Source: Dermabacteraceae bacterium TAE3-ERU5 (GTDB taxonomy: Bacteria; Actinomycetota; Actinomycetes; Actinomycetales; Dermabacteraceae). Taken from it: 64,000 nt of DNA. The stretch spans positions 124,001 through 188,000 of the forward strand of contig JAHUUK010000004.1 in the NCBI GenBank assembly GCA_019218375.1. Direction: 5' to 3'. Below, one piece after another: positions 14,726 to 23,440 of this stretch. The notes beneath the pieces were generated by a model, which was not told the origin of the DNA, made no database searches, and worked only from the letters and a program-made list of their open reading frames with translations. Within the stretch, counting starts at the first letter, position 1, and every line of letters begins with the position of its first letter. Both the position numbers and the translations under genes were made by a program.

Positions 14726-17700
14726 TTAGTTTCCTAGTTCGGTGATCGCCTTGCGCAGGCGTTTTTCCGAAACCGTGTATTTGGTGCGCAGCTGCTGCGC
14801 GAACAGGGAGACGCGCAGTTCCTCCAGCATCCAGTAGACCTCCACGATGTCGGCGCTGTTACGGCGTTCCGGCTCGCGCTTATCGCGCGCGGCCCGCCAG
14901 AGGCGTTCCAGGTCCTCTATCTGCCAGGCGATCTGGGCGTCCCGGGCGGGGTTCTCCTGCATCTTGTCCAGCCGGATCGCGCTGGCCTGCAGGTAGCGGT
15001 CGAGGTCGGGCAGGTGCGTCACGCCGGTGCGGGAAACGAAACCATCGGAGACGAGTCCCGCCGCGTGGTCGCGGATCTGGGTGAGCTGCTGCAGCACGCT
15101 GAGGGAGGTGACGCGGCGCAGTTCCCGCTCCAGCCGGTGGTGGCGTTCGAGCGCTTTCGCGGCGTCGCGCACGGCCTCGGCCGCTACCTCGCGGTGCTGC
15201 GCGCGCACGGCCTCCTCCACCGCCTCGAAACGGTCGCGTTCCCAGATCAGTTCCTCCCCCACCAGATGCGCGGTGGCGGCGCGGGAGGCATCTTCCAGAA
15301 GCGCCTGCGTGCTCGGGTAGGGCCCGGCCGCTATCGCCATCTTGGTGGGGTTCGGCAGAGCCGACAGCACCTGCGAGGGGGCGTGCGGCAGGTTGCGGTC
15401 GATCAGGGCGCAGACGCCCTCGCGGTGCGCGGCCTCCTGCTGCGCGGGGCTGGCGTGCACGCTCAGGTCGATGCGGGCGGTGCCGTCGGCCCGTTTCCCG
15501 TTCACGGTGAGCGCCGGGTAGCCGGTCACGGTCAGTCCGGCCACGTCGCGCTTATAGGTGCGTGGGATGGTGGGCAGCGGGAAGTCGGTTACGTCGGCGC
15601 GCGTGAAATCGTCGGCCTGTTTTTTGAGGCCCTCACCCACCCGCTTCTTAAAGCGTTTTTGCAAGGCCGACAGATCGTCGCCGCGCCCCACCTCGCGGCC
15701 CTGCATGTCCACCACCCTGAAGTGCATGCGCAGGTGAGCAGGCAGCTTATCGAGCTGGAATTCGGGGCCGTAGAGCGGCAGATCGTCCGGGATACCGGGC
15801 AGCGCAACCAGTTCGTCGGCCACCACCTCCAGGAAGTCCTCCCCGCCCTCCGGGTCCTCCCCCGCGATCACCTGCGCCACGGCCTTGGCGCGTTCCGGGG
15901 CGGGCGCGAAGTGGCGGCGCAGCGGCTTGGGCAGGCTGCGGATCAGCGCGGCGATCAGTTCCTCGCGCATGCCGGGCACGAGCCAGCCGAAACCGCGCGG
16001 CGTGACCCGGTTGAGCAGGCCGAGCGGGATGGTCACGGTGACGCCGTCCAATCCTGCGCCCGTGCCGTTCGCGGACGGCGTGTAGGAGTAGCTGAGCGGC
16101 AGTTGCAGATCGCCCTGCACCCAGGTGGAGGGGAAATCGTCGGCCACGGTGCGGGCCGCGTCCGCCGCCTCTTCCGTCAGCAGCAGTTCCTCGGTGAACG
16201 TGAGCAGATCGGGCGTCTTATGCCGCTGCACCTTCCACCAGGAATCGAAGTGGCGGCCCGAAACCACCTTCGCGGGGATGCGTTCGGCGTAGAACTCGTA
16301 AAGCGCTTCCTCGTCGGCGATCAGGTCGCGGCGGCGGGCGCGATCCTCCAGTTCGGAAAGCCGCTCCAGCAGGGCGTGGTTGTCACGGAAGAAGTGGTGG
16401 CGGGTCTGCCAGTCCCCCTCGATCAGGGCATGCCGGATGAACAGTTCCCGGCTCACCTGCGGGTCGATCTTGCCGTAGGGCACCACCCTGTCGGCCACCA
16501 GGGTGACGCCGTACAGCGTCACCTTTTCGTGCGCCATCGCGCAGGCGCGCTTGCTGGACCAGAACGGTTCGCTATAGCTGCGCTTCACCACGTGCCCGCC
16601 CAGCTCCTCGGCCCACGCCGGGTCGATCTTAGCGACGGTGCGGGCGAACAGGCGGGAGGTTTCCACCAGTTCGGCGGCCATCACGTAGTCGTAGTTTTTG
16701 CGCGCCAGGCGGGAACCGGGCCAGGTCACGAAGCGGGCGCCGCGCGCGCCCTGGTAGTCGCGGCGGCGTTCATCGTACAGACCGATGTGGCTGAGCAGGC
16801 CCGACAGCAACGCCTGGTGGATGGCGAGCGGGGAGGCCGGGTTGCTGGACGCCTTCATGCCCATGTCCCGTGCCATCTCGCGCAGCTGGGAGTGCAGGTC
16901 CCACCATTCGCGGATGCGCAGGTAGTGCAGGTATTCCTCGCGCACCTCGCGGCGGAACGCACTGCCGGAAAGCTCGCGGCGGCGCTGCTCCAGGTGCTCG
17001 TACAGTTTCAGGTAGGAGAGGAAGTCGCTGGTTTCGTCCGCGAAGCGGGCGTGCAGCTGCTTGGCGCGCTCGGGGTTTTCGAGGGGGCGTTCGCGCGGGT
17101 CCTGGATCGAGATGCCGGCGACGATGATCAGCACCTCTTTGAGCGCGCCCAGCCTGTCGGCCTCGATGATCATGCGTGCCAGGCGCGGATCGAGCGGGAA
17201 GCGTGCCAGGATACGGCCGACGTCGGTCAGCCGCCTGCCGCCGGGGGCGCGCGGCGCGGACTCGATAGCACCCAGTTCTTCCAGCAGGCGCACGCCCTCC
17301 GCAACCGCGCGTTTGTCGGGCGCCTGCACGAACGGGAACGAATCGACGTTCCCCAGCCCGAGCGAGGTCATCTGCAGTACGACGGAAGCGAGCGAGGTGC
17401 GTAGGATTTCGGGTTCGGTGAACTCGGGCCGGGTCAGGAAGTCCTCTTCGGCATACAGGCGGATCGCCACACCGGGGCGAGTACGGCCCGCGCGCCCGGC
17501 GCGCTGGGTGGCGCTGGCCTGGCTGATCGGTTCGATCGGCAGGCGCTGCACCTTGGTGCGCTGCGAATAGCGGGAGATGCGGGCCAGGCCCGAATCGATC
17601 ACGTAGACGATGCCGGGGACCGTCAGGGAGGTTTCGGCGACGTTCGTGGACAGGATGACCCGGCGTACCAGGGACGAGGTGGGCGGGCTGAAAATCTTTT

Positions 17701-18568
17701 GCTGGTCGACGGCGGAGAGGCGGGAGAACAGCGGCAGGATGTCCACCCGGTCCCCGCGACGCTTCGCGTGGGCCGTGAGTTCGTCCTGCACCTCGCGGAT
17801 CTCGCGTTCGCCGGGCAGGAACACGAGCACGTCGCCGGGGCCGTCGCCACAGATTTCGTCGTAGGCGTCGAGGATCGCGCCGGTGACGTCGCGCTCTTGG
17901 GAGCGCACGTCGTCAAGGTCGTCGTCCTCCCCCAGCTCCGGCTCCAGCACGAGCGGGCGGTAACGAACCTCGACCGGGTAGGTACGCCCGCTCACCTCGA
18001 TGACGGGCGCGGGGGTGCCGTCGGGCGTGGCGAAGTGGGCGGCGAAGCGTTCCAGATCGATGGTGGCCGACGTGATGATGACCTTCAGGTCGGGGCGTTT
18101 AGGCAGGATGGTGCGCAGGTAGCCGAGGATCACGTCGATGTTGAGGCTGCGCTCGTGCGCCTCGTCGATGATCAGGGTGTCGTAGCGCTTCAGCAGCCGG
18201 TCGCGGGAGATTTCGGCCAGCAGGATGCCGTCCGTCATCAGCTTCAGGCGGGCATCCTTGTGCACCTCGGAGGTGAAGCGCACCTGGTAGCCGACGGTGC
18301 CCTCACCCAGTTTCTGACCCAGTTCCTGGGCGATGCGCTGGGCAACGCTGCGGGCCGCGATCCGGCGCGGCTGGGTGTGGCCGATCAGCTTGCCGCGCGC
18401 GCCGCGCCCCAGCTCCAGGCACATCTTGGGCAGCTGCGTGGTCTTACCGGAGCCGGTCTCGCCCGCGATCACAACCACCTGGTTGTCGCGGATCGCCGCC
18501 ATGATCTCGTCGCGCCGCTCGCTGATCGGCAGACCGGCGGGGTAGACGATGCTGAGAGAAGTATTCAT
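14726..18568 (-). CDS. hrpA: ATP-dependent RNA helicase HrpA
   Basis: HrpA is a DEAH-box RNA helicase; in E. coli it rescues stalled, collided ribosomes and acts in mRNA processing. The 1280-residue protein has Walker A GETGSGKTTQLPK, DEAH in IIDEAHERSLN, SATID as motif III, TNVAETSLTVPGI as motif V and QRAGRAGRTRPG as motif VI. HA2 and OB-fold domains follow, then the long DUF3418 C-terminal part. The ATG at 18568 was chosen; a longer frame starts at 18640 but lacks a ribosome-binding site. A TATCCT box 10 bases upstream suggests a very short leader. The upstream spacer contains an 8-bp tandem repeat. Confidence 0.95.
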   Translation of the reverse strand: MNTSLSIVYPAGLPISERRDEIMAAIRDNQVVVIAGETGSGKTTQLPKMCLELGRGARGKLIGHTQPRRIAARSVAQRIAQELGQKLGEGTVGYQVRFTSEVHKDARLKLMTDGILLAEISRDRLLKRYDTLIIDEAHERSLNIDVILGYLRTILPKRPDLKVIITSATIDLERFAAHFATPDGTPAPVIEVSGRTYPVEVRYRPLVLEPELGEDDDLDDVRSQERDVTGAILDAYDEICGDGPGDVLVFLPGEREIREVQDELTAHAKRRGDRVDILPLFSRLSAVDQQKIFSPPTSSLVRRVILSTNVAETSLTVPGIVYVIDSGLARISRYSQRTKVQRLPIEPISQASATQRAGRAGRTRPGVAIRLYAEEDFLTRPEFTEPEILRTSLASVVLQMTSLGLGNVDSFPFVQAPDKRAVAEGVRLLEELGAIESAPRAPGGRRLTDVGRILARFPLDPRLARMIIEADRLGALKEVLIIVAGISIQDPRERPLENPERAKQLHARFADETSDFLSYLKLYEHLEQRRRELSGSAFRREVREEYLHYLRIREWWDLHSQLREMARDMGMKASSNPASPLAIHQALLSGLLSHIGLYDERRRDYQGARGARFVTWPGSRLARKNYDYVMAAELVETSRLFARTVAKIDPAWAEELGGHVVKRSYSEPFWSSKRACAMAHEKVTLYGVTLVADRVVPYGKIDPQVSRELFIRHALIEGDWQTRHHFFRDNHALLERLSELEDRARRRDLIADEEALYEFYAERIPAKVVSGRHFDSWWKVQRHKTPDLLTFTEELLLTEEAADAARTVADDFPSTWVQGDLQLPLSYSYTPSANGTGAGLDGVTVTIPLGLLNRVTPRGFGWLVPGMREELIAALIRSLPKPLRRHFAPAPERAKAVAQVIAGEDPEGGEDFLEVVADELVALPGIPDDLPLYGPEFQLDKLPAHLRMHFRVVDMQGREVGRGDDLSALQKRFKKRVGEGLKKQADDFTRADVTDFPLPTIPRTYKRDVAGLTVTGYPALTVNGKRADGTARIDLSVHASPAQQEAAHREGVCALIDRNLPHAPSQVLSALPNPTKMAIAAGPYPSTQALLEDASRAATAHLVGEELIWERDRFEAVEEAVRAQHREVAAEAVRDAAKALERHHRLERELRRVTSLSVLQQLTQIRDHAAGLVSDGFVSRTGVTHLPDLDRYLQASAIRLDKMQENPARDAQIAWQIEDLERLWRAARDKREPERRNSADIVEVYWMLEELRVSLFAQQLRTKYTVSEKRLRKAITELGN

Positions 18569-18639
18569 CGTGTGTACCAGGATACCGGGGTGGGGTGGTT
18601 GGCGTCGGCACCAGCTAAATGCGGCGCTGGCCCCACGCA

Positions 18640-18701
18640 CTAAGCGCCTAAGCCCCTAAGCCCCTAAGCCCCTAAGCCCCTAAGCCCCTAAGCCCCTAAG
18701 C
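18640..18701. repeat. 8-bp tandem repeat (CTAAGCCC)n
   Basis: The unit CTAAGCCC is repeated 6.75 times without error (18648-18701), preceded by one imperfect copy CTAAGCGC (18640-18647). It lies about 72 bases upstream of the hrpA start codon. An 8-bp unit is not a multiple of three and is outside any gene, so copy-number changes would affect transcription or spacing rather than coding. Confidence 0.95.
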
Positions 18702-18771
18702 ATGTTTACACAGTTCCCATCGTGTTTGCGCTTACGCCGTTCCCGTGGCGTTTACGCTCCCCGCTCCCGTG

Positions 18772-18903
18772 ACATTTGGGTGCACTAAACGCTATTTATT
18801 CCCACCCCTTAACGTTTGGGTGCACTAACTGCTGCGAAAACGGGGTTTAACCCACCAAAAGTGCACCCAAACGTTAGCCCCAACAAAAAGTGCACCTAAA
18901 TGT
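18772..18903. repeat. Nested inverted repeats around a GTGCAC core
   Basis: Two pairs of inverted repeats are nested. The outer arms are 18772-18786 and 18889-18903 (15 bp, one mismatch that is a G-U pair in RNA). The inner arms are 18810-18826 and 18860-18876 (17 bp, perfect: TAACGTTTGGGTGCACT). All four copies share TTTGGGTGCACT, and no ORF is present. The preceding 70 bases (18703-18771) hold degenerate copies of a GTTTACGCT/GTTCCCGTG motif. Confidence 0.9.
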
Positions 18904-18934
18904 AAAAGACGTCATTAAAAGTCCCAAGGAAACG

Positions 18935-18966
18935 AAAAGCACCCTCGCAGAAGCGAAGGTGCTTTT
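18935..18966 (-). terminator. Terminator of ssrA
   Basis: A 14-bp stem with one mismatch (18935-18948 with 18953-18966) and a 4-base loop lies 8 bases beyond the tmRNA 3' end, followed on the minus strand by a T-rich stretch. Confidence 0.8.
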
Positions 18967-18974
18967 ATTAGTAA

Positions 18975-19342
18975 TGGTGGAGACGGCGGGAATCGAACCC
19001 GCGTCCGATAGTGCGAAACAGGGGCTTCTCCGGGCGCAGTCCATATAGGCGTTTTCTCAGCTACGGCGCTCTCATGGACAAGTCGCCGACTAGCTCAGTC
19101 GTCTAAGTGTTCAGACAGCCCCAACGACGAGGACTGAAAGCAGTGGCCTTCTGGATGATGGAAGGACCTGAGGCGAAGGCTAGCTCAGGGTTCCAGACTC
19201 GACTCGTTGCTCAGGCAGCGAGGGCGAAGTCAGTGCGCTTAGGTTCGGCACTTATTGTTTTCCCAGGACGTTTACGAGATGACCCGGGATTCTCGGCCCG
19301 CTTCCCCCTGTAAAACATCTACCGTCGAAACCGATCGTCCCC
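18975..19342 (-). ncRNA. ssrA: Transfer-messenger RNA (tmRNA)
   Basis: tmRNA rescues stalled ribosomes with SmpB. The 368-base gene reads right to left: the 5' acceptor strand GGGGACG begins at 19342 and pairs with CGTCTCC near 18979-18985 (one G-U). The T arm has GGGTTCGATTCCC, and the CCA end is encoded at 18975-18977. The tag reading frame is 19211-19249 and encodes AEPKRTDFALAA followed by TGA, ending in the usual proteolysis signal ALAA; with the alanine carried by tmRNA the tag is A-AEPKRTDFALAA. smpB lies 144 bases upstream in the same orientation. Confidence 0.95.
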
Positions 19343-19486
19343 TTGGTGGAACAAACGATCAACATATAGATGAAGAAACAGGTGGTTGCTTCTTCAATTG
19401 TCAATCGGGCCCGGCCGTGGCCGAACCTTCCGTTGCATAAGCCTACCGCGCCAGGCCCTCGCGGGTCTAGCCGCAGCTCTACGCCG

Positions 19487-19990
19487 TCAGCTGAGCATCT
19501 CCCGCTGGCGCATGGCACGCAGCGCCTCGCGCTTGTCCTGCTGTTCGCGCAGGGTCTGGCGCTTGTCCCATTCCTTCTTGCCGCGTGCCAGGGCGATCTC
19601 CACCTTGACGTGGCTGCCCACGAAATACATCTTCAAAGGCACGATCGTGAAGCCCTTTTCGCGGGTCTTGCCCGTCAGCTTCAAGATCTCGGCCTTGTGC
19701 AGCAGCAGCTTGCGCTTGCGGCGCGGGGCGTGATTAGTCCAGGTTCCCTGCGCATATTCGGGGATGTGCACGGCATCCAGCCAGATCTCCCCGTTTTCGA
19801 TGAAGCAGTAGCCGTCCAGCAGCGAAACCCTGCCGGTGCGCACCGACTTTACTTCGGTGCCGGTCAAAACGATGCCGGCCTCCCAGGTGTGGTCGATGTG
19901 GTAGTCGTGCAGCGCCTTCTTGTTGCTGGAAACCAGCACCCGGCCGTCGTCGGCCTTCTTGGGGCGGGCCCCGCCGCGCTTCGCAGACAT
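19487..19990 (-). CDS. smpB: SsrA-binding protein SmpB
   Basis: SmpB binds tmRNA and brings it into stalled ribosomes. The 167-residue protein has the core LVSSNKKALHDYHIDHTWEAGIVLTGTEVKSVR, the KRKLLLHKAEI block, GLTIVPLK-like residues and the basic C-terminal tail (RGKKEWDKRQTLREQQDKRE) that reaches into the mRNA channel. The ATG at 19990 was preferred to an upstream frame start (20029) because GGAAGGAG lies just before it. It lies between the LytM-ftsX-ftsE genes and ssrA. Confidence 0.96.
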   Translation of the reverse strand: MSAKRGGARPKKADDGRVLVSSNKKALHDYHIDHTWEAGIVLTGTEVKSVRTGRVSLLDGYCFIENGEIWLDAVHIPEYAQGTWTNHAPRRKRKLLLHKAEILKLTGKTREKGFTIVPLKMYFVGSHVKVEIALARGKKEWDKRQTLREQQDKREALRAMRQREMLS

Positions 19991-20076
19991 GCGCGTCTCC
20001 TTCCTACAAACAAAGATCTTTAACTGCACAAGTCTAAAGGCAAAACATCGCCTCCGGACAGCAGCAAAACAAAAAA

Positions 20077-20115
20077 CGAGGGGCGGCCCCGGAAAATCCA
20101 GGATGCCGCCCCTCG
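20077..20115 (-). terminator. Terminator of the ftsEX-LytM operon
   Basis: An 11-bp stem (20077-20087 with 20105-20115), with an inner hairpin, is followed on the minus strand by a long T run. It lies 15 bases beyond the peptidase stop and separates it from smpB. Confidence 0.88.
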
Positions 20116-20130
20116 CCGTAAGCCCTTGGG

Positions 20131-21525
20131 CTACAGGTACTTCATCGCGTTGACGGGCGAGCCGTCCTCGTGAATCTCGAAGTGCAGGTGGCAGCCGGTG
20201 GAGGAACCGGTGGTGCCGATCCAGCCCACTACCTGCCCCTGGCTTACCTGCTGGCCCGAGCTAACCGCGAAGCCCTGCAGGTGGTGGTAGGAGCTGGTGA
20301 TAAGCCTGCCGTTTACGATGCCGTGCACCAGCATCACCTTGCGGCCCGCCGCACCGTTAAAGCGCGCATACAGCACCCTGCCGGAACGGGTTGCCCGCAC
20401 CGGGGTGCCGCAGCTTCCCGCGAAGTCGGTGCCCGCGTGCAGCTTCATGCGGTGGTAGATCGGGTGGAAACGGTAGCCGAACGAAGAACTGATCGGGGCA
20501 TTCGAGGGTCGGATGAAACCGCCCGAGGAACTACCGGAGTACGAGGAACCAGAGCTGCTCTTACGCTTGGGGCGCGCCGGGGCGGGGCGTCCCGCCTTGC
20601 GTGCCGCTTCTTCAGCCCGGCGCTGTTCGCGTTCCAGGCGTTCCTGTTCCGCCCGCTCGCGCGCCAGACGCTCTTCTTCGCGCTTCTTTTCTTCGGCCAG
20701 CAAACGCTGAATGTCACGATCCAGCGCCGCAGATTCGCTCTGCAGCTGATCCTCGCGCGCCTGGTACTGCGCTTTACGGGATTCGAGATCCCCCGCCTGG
20801 CTGCGCTGATTCGCGTACAGGGCGTCCAGTTCCTGCCTGGCCTGCTCCGCCTCCTGCTGCGCGGCGGTACGCTGCCTAACGGATTCCTCAGACTCCCGCT
20901 TCAGGCGCGCGATATCGTTTTCGACCGCCGCAAGCCTGCTCGAGCTGCTGCGGGAGATCGATTCCTGGGTGCGGTGAATACCCAGCTGCTCGGACTGGGT
21001 CTGCAGAGCAAGCTGATAGTTCTTGCTGCGATCCAGCGCCTCGGCCGGGTCGGAAATACCCACGAACACGCTCGCGGCGCTCGGCAGACCGCCGCCCTTA
21101 TAGGCAGCAAGCGCGATCTTGTCGCGGTTTTCAGAAACCCGGTTCGCGGCGTCGGACGCCTTCTGCGTCTCGCCTTCCAGGCGCTGTTTTTCGTCCTGCG
21201 CGGTCTGTAGGCGTTCGCCGGTGACGCGGTCCTTTTCCTCCGCCGCACGCAGGTCACGCTGCGCCGCGTTCAGGCGCTCCTGCGCCTGCGGAATCATCGC
21301 CTCGGTTTCCGCCAGTTTGATGTAGGCATTACTGAGGTCGGCTTCCGTCTCGGAAAGGTCCTGGCGCAGCTGATTGATCTGGCTTTCCACGGTCTGCTTG
21401 CGGCGTTCCTTATCGCCGCGCTCGTCCGCGTGAGCGGCGGGAACCAGCACGCCCATTGCCAGGGTCGCGGCCGCGATCCCCGCGCAAAGGCGTTTCAGGA
21501 AAGGCTTCTTGTCACTCACACGCAT
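20131..21525 (-). CDS. LytM/M23 peptidase with coiled coil (EnvC-like)
   Basis: This 464-residue secreted protein has a signal peptide (about 1-33, cut after AHA), a long coiled coil (about 40-300, very rich in Glu, Arg and Gln), a Ser/Gly/Lys-rich linker, and a C-terminal M23 domain. Zinc ligands look intact: H363 and D367 (HAGTD) and H448 of H446-L-H448, with YHHLQ between. So it is probably an active peptidoglycan endopeptidase, unlike E. coli EnvC, which only activates amidases. Coupling to ftsX by a 1-base overlap suggests that FtsEX controls it during cell separation. The start ATG 21525 avoids a longer frame that lies inside ftsX. Confidence 0.92.
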   Translation of the reverse strand: MRVSDKKPFLKRLCAGIAAATLAMGVLVPAAHADERGDKERRKQTVESQINQLRQDLSETEADLSNAYIKLAETEAMIPQAQERLNAAQRDLRAAEEKDRVTGERLQTAQDEKQRLEGETQKASDAANRVSENRDKIALAAYKGGGLPSAASVFVGISDPAEALDRSKNYQLALQTQSEQLGIHRTQESISRSSSSRLAAVENDIARLKRESEESVRQRTAAQQEAEQARQELDALYANQRSQAGDLESRKAQYQAREDQLQSESAALDRDIQRLLAEEKKREEERLARERAEQERLEREQRRAEEAARKAGRPAPARPKRKSSSGSSYSGSSSGGFIRPSNAPISSSFGYRFHPIYHRMKLHAGTDFAGSCGTPVRATRSGRVLYARFNGAAGRKVMLVHGIVNGRLITSSYHHLQGFAVSSGQQVSQGQVVGWIGTTGSSTGCHLHFEIHEDGSPVNAMKYL

Positions 21526-22442
21526 CACACTTTCAGGTATCGGTGCAGCGAAACAATCGAGGAAACGACCGCCAGTCCGACGCCGATCAAAATCAGGAAC
21601 GGAGCGATCACCAGCGCGTCGGTCGGACCAACCCGCACCAGTTCGCCGCCAATAACCGGCTTCAGCCAGTCGGTAATTACGTACTTGGTGGTCAGCCACA
21701 GTAGGGCCGACGCAATCGTGGAACCGATCAGGGCGGCCACCGCTCCCTCCAGCAGGAACGGCAGGCGGATAAACACGTTGGAGGCACCCACCAGGCGCAT
21801 GATCGCTACCTCGCGGCGGCGGTTAGCGGCAGACATGCGGATGGTGGTGCCGATCAGCAGCCAGGCCGCCACCATCATTACGCCGGCCAGGCCGACGGTG
21901 AGCAGCGTGGACTGGTTGAGCGCATCAATCAGGGGCTGGTAGGCGGAAAGGAGGTCTTTCACCTCATCGACGCCCTCGCGGCCCGAGAAGTACTCCACCA
22001 CCGCGTCGGAACGGGAAGGATCCTTGAGGGTGATGTGGTACGAAATCGGCATGTCGGCAGCGGTGAAGTCTTGCGCGAAGCCCTCCCCCGCGAATTGGCG
22101 CTGGTATATTTCGAGCGCCTGTTCCTGGCTGCGTTTCGTGTAGGAATCGACGTATTCGGAAAGCGCCGGGCCGTCTAGAGCACCCACCACCTCGGCCTGC
22201 TGCGCCTCCGTGGCGGGGGCGCCGCTGCAGGTGACGGCCGTGGAATGCTTAGAGCACATGTAGACGGTGATCTGCGATTCCCGCACCAGGTTGTCCTTCA
22301 TCGCGGAGATCTGGTGCTGGCTCAAAATACCCAGGCCAACGAAGGTCAGCGAAACGGCGGTAACGATGATTACCGAGATAACCATGGCGATGTTGCGCCA
22401 CATCCCGGTGAAGATTTCACCGGCAACAAAACGTATTCTCAC
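21525..22442 (-). CDS. ftsX: Cell division protein FtsX
   Basis: FtsX is the membrane half of the FtsEX complex, which transmits ATP hydrolysis to periplasmic cell-wall hydrolases. The 305-residue protein has four membrane helices (near 18-40, 177-200, 228-250 and 275-298) and a large extracellular loop (about 45-175) that would bind the hydrolase partner. A pair of cysteines in that loop (VYMCSKHSTAVTCSG) could form a disulfide. The start is GTG at 22442, overlapping the ftsE stop by 4 bases. The LytM gene is coupled downstream. Confidence 0.95.
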   Translation of the reverse strand: MRIRFVAGEIFTGMWRNIAMVISVIIVTAVSLTFVGLGILSQHQISAMKDNLVRESQITVYMCSKHSTAVTCSGAPATEAQQAEVVGALDGPALSEYVDSYTKRSQEQALEIYQRQFAGEGFAQDFTAADMPISYHITLKDPSRSDAVVEYFSGREGVDEVKDLLSAYQPLIDALNQSTLLTVGLAGVMMVAAWLLIGTTIRMSAANRRREVAIMRLVGASNVFIRLPFLLEGAVAALIGSTIASALLWLTTKYVITDWLKPVIGGELVRVGPTDALVIAPFLILIGVGLAVVSSIVSLHRYLKV

Positions 22443-23341
22443 CGGGCATCACCAAATTCGTCGTCCTGCGCAAAGGCGCTGTCGGAATCGAAGCGTTCCC
22501 CGCGCCGAATCCGCTCCGCAGCGGGCTTGAACCGCGCGCGCGGCTTTTCGGGAGCCGACGGAAGCGCTACCACCGGGGCCTCGCTAACGGTATTTTCCTG
22601 CTGAGCTTCGTCCACTCGCACCACGGGAATTTCGGAGGTTTCGCTCCTGCCGGGGCCGAGCGGGGAATAGAACGCGTTTTCCTGGTCGCGCACAATATTG
22701 CCGCCGATAAGTTCCACCACGCGGCGCTGTTCGGCATCCACCAGGGAGCGGTCATGCGTGGCCATTACGACGGTGGTGCCGCGCTCGTTGATCTCGCTGA
22801 GCAGCTTCATGATTTCCACGCTGGTCACCGGATCGAGGTTGCCGGTCGGCTCGTCGGCCAAAAGAATGCTGGGGCGATTCACGTACGCACGCGCTACCGC
22901 CACGCGCTGCTGTTCGCCGCCGGAAAGTTCGTGCGGGTAACGCTTGCCCTTGCCCTGCAGGCCCACCAGTTCGATCATTTCCGGCACCATGGTTTTCACC
23001 TTGCGACGAGAGGCACCGATCACCTGCAGCGCGAACTCGATGTTCTGGTAGACGGTTTTCGAGGGTAGCAAGCGGAAGTCCTGGAACACCATGCCGATCT
23101 GCCGACGCAGCTCGGGGACGCGGCGCGTCGGAATCCGGGAAAGGTCACGCCCAGCTACGTAAACGTGGCCGCGAGTCGGCACTGTCTCCTTCAAAACCAG
23201 GCGCATGAGCGTGGATTTACCGGAGCCGGATGCACCGATCAGGAAGATGAACTCTCCCTTTTCGATATCCAGCGTGACCCCGTTTAGGGCAGGATCGACC
23301 CCAGGCTGGTAGGTCTTGGTGACATTATCGAAACGGATCAC
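22439..23341 (-). CDS. ftsE: Cell division ATP-binding protein FtsE
   Basis: FtsE is the ABC ATPase of FtsEX. Walker A is GASGSGKST (about residues 36-44), the signature LSGGEQQRVAVARA and Walker B ILLADEPTGNLD follow. The ABC core ends near residue 222, but the protein runs to 300 residues: the last 75 or so are Pro/Glu/Arg-rich and probably disordered, longer than in most FtsE proteins. The start is GTG at 23341 behind a GGGA site. It is the first gene of ftsE-ftsX-lytM. Confidence 0.95.
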   Translation of the reverse strand: MIRFDNVTKTYQPGVDPALNGVTLDIEKGEFIFLIGASGSGKSTLMRLVLKETVPTRGHVYVAGRDLSRIPTRRVPELRRQIGMVFQDFRLLPSKTVYQNIEFALQVIGASRRKVKTMVPEMIELVGLQGKGKRYPHELSGGEQQRVAVARAYVNRPSILLADEPTGNLDPVTSVEIMKLLSEINERGTTVVMATHDRSLVDAEQRRVVELIGGNIVRDQENAFYSPLGPGRSETSEIPVVRVDEAQQENTVSEAPVVALPSAPEKPRARFKPAAERIRRGERFDSDSAFAQDDEFGDAR

Positions 23342-23440
23342 TTTATTCCCGATGACAGATGGACAGGGATACTGCCACGTTACACACAGGCAGTGGCTGA
23401 ATGTAGCTTTGCCGCCAAAGCTAACAGGCCAGGCGGCGTG

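Noticed and set aside
15014-17404. Open frame of 796 codons on the plus strand opposite hrpA
   Set aside because: It is antisense to a clear HrpA gene. Long antisense frames are common in high-GC DNA, and the translation is rich in Gly, Arg and His with no motif.
18640-18701. 8-bp repeat array considered as a CRISPR
   Set aside because: Units are 8 bp with no spacers and no cas genes in the window.
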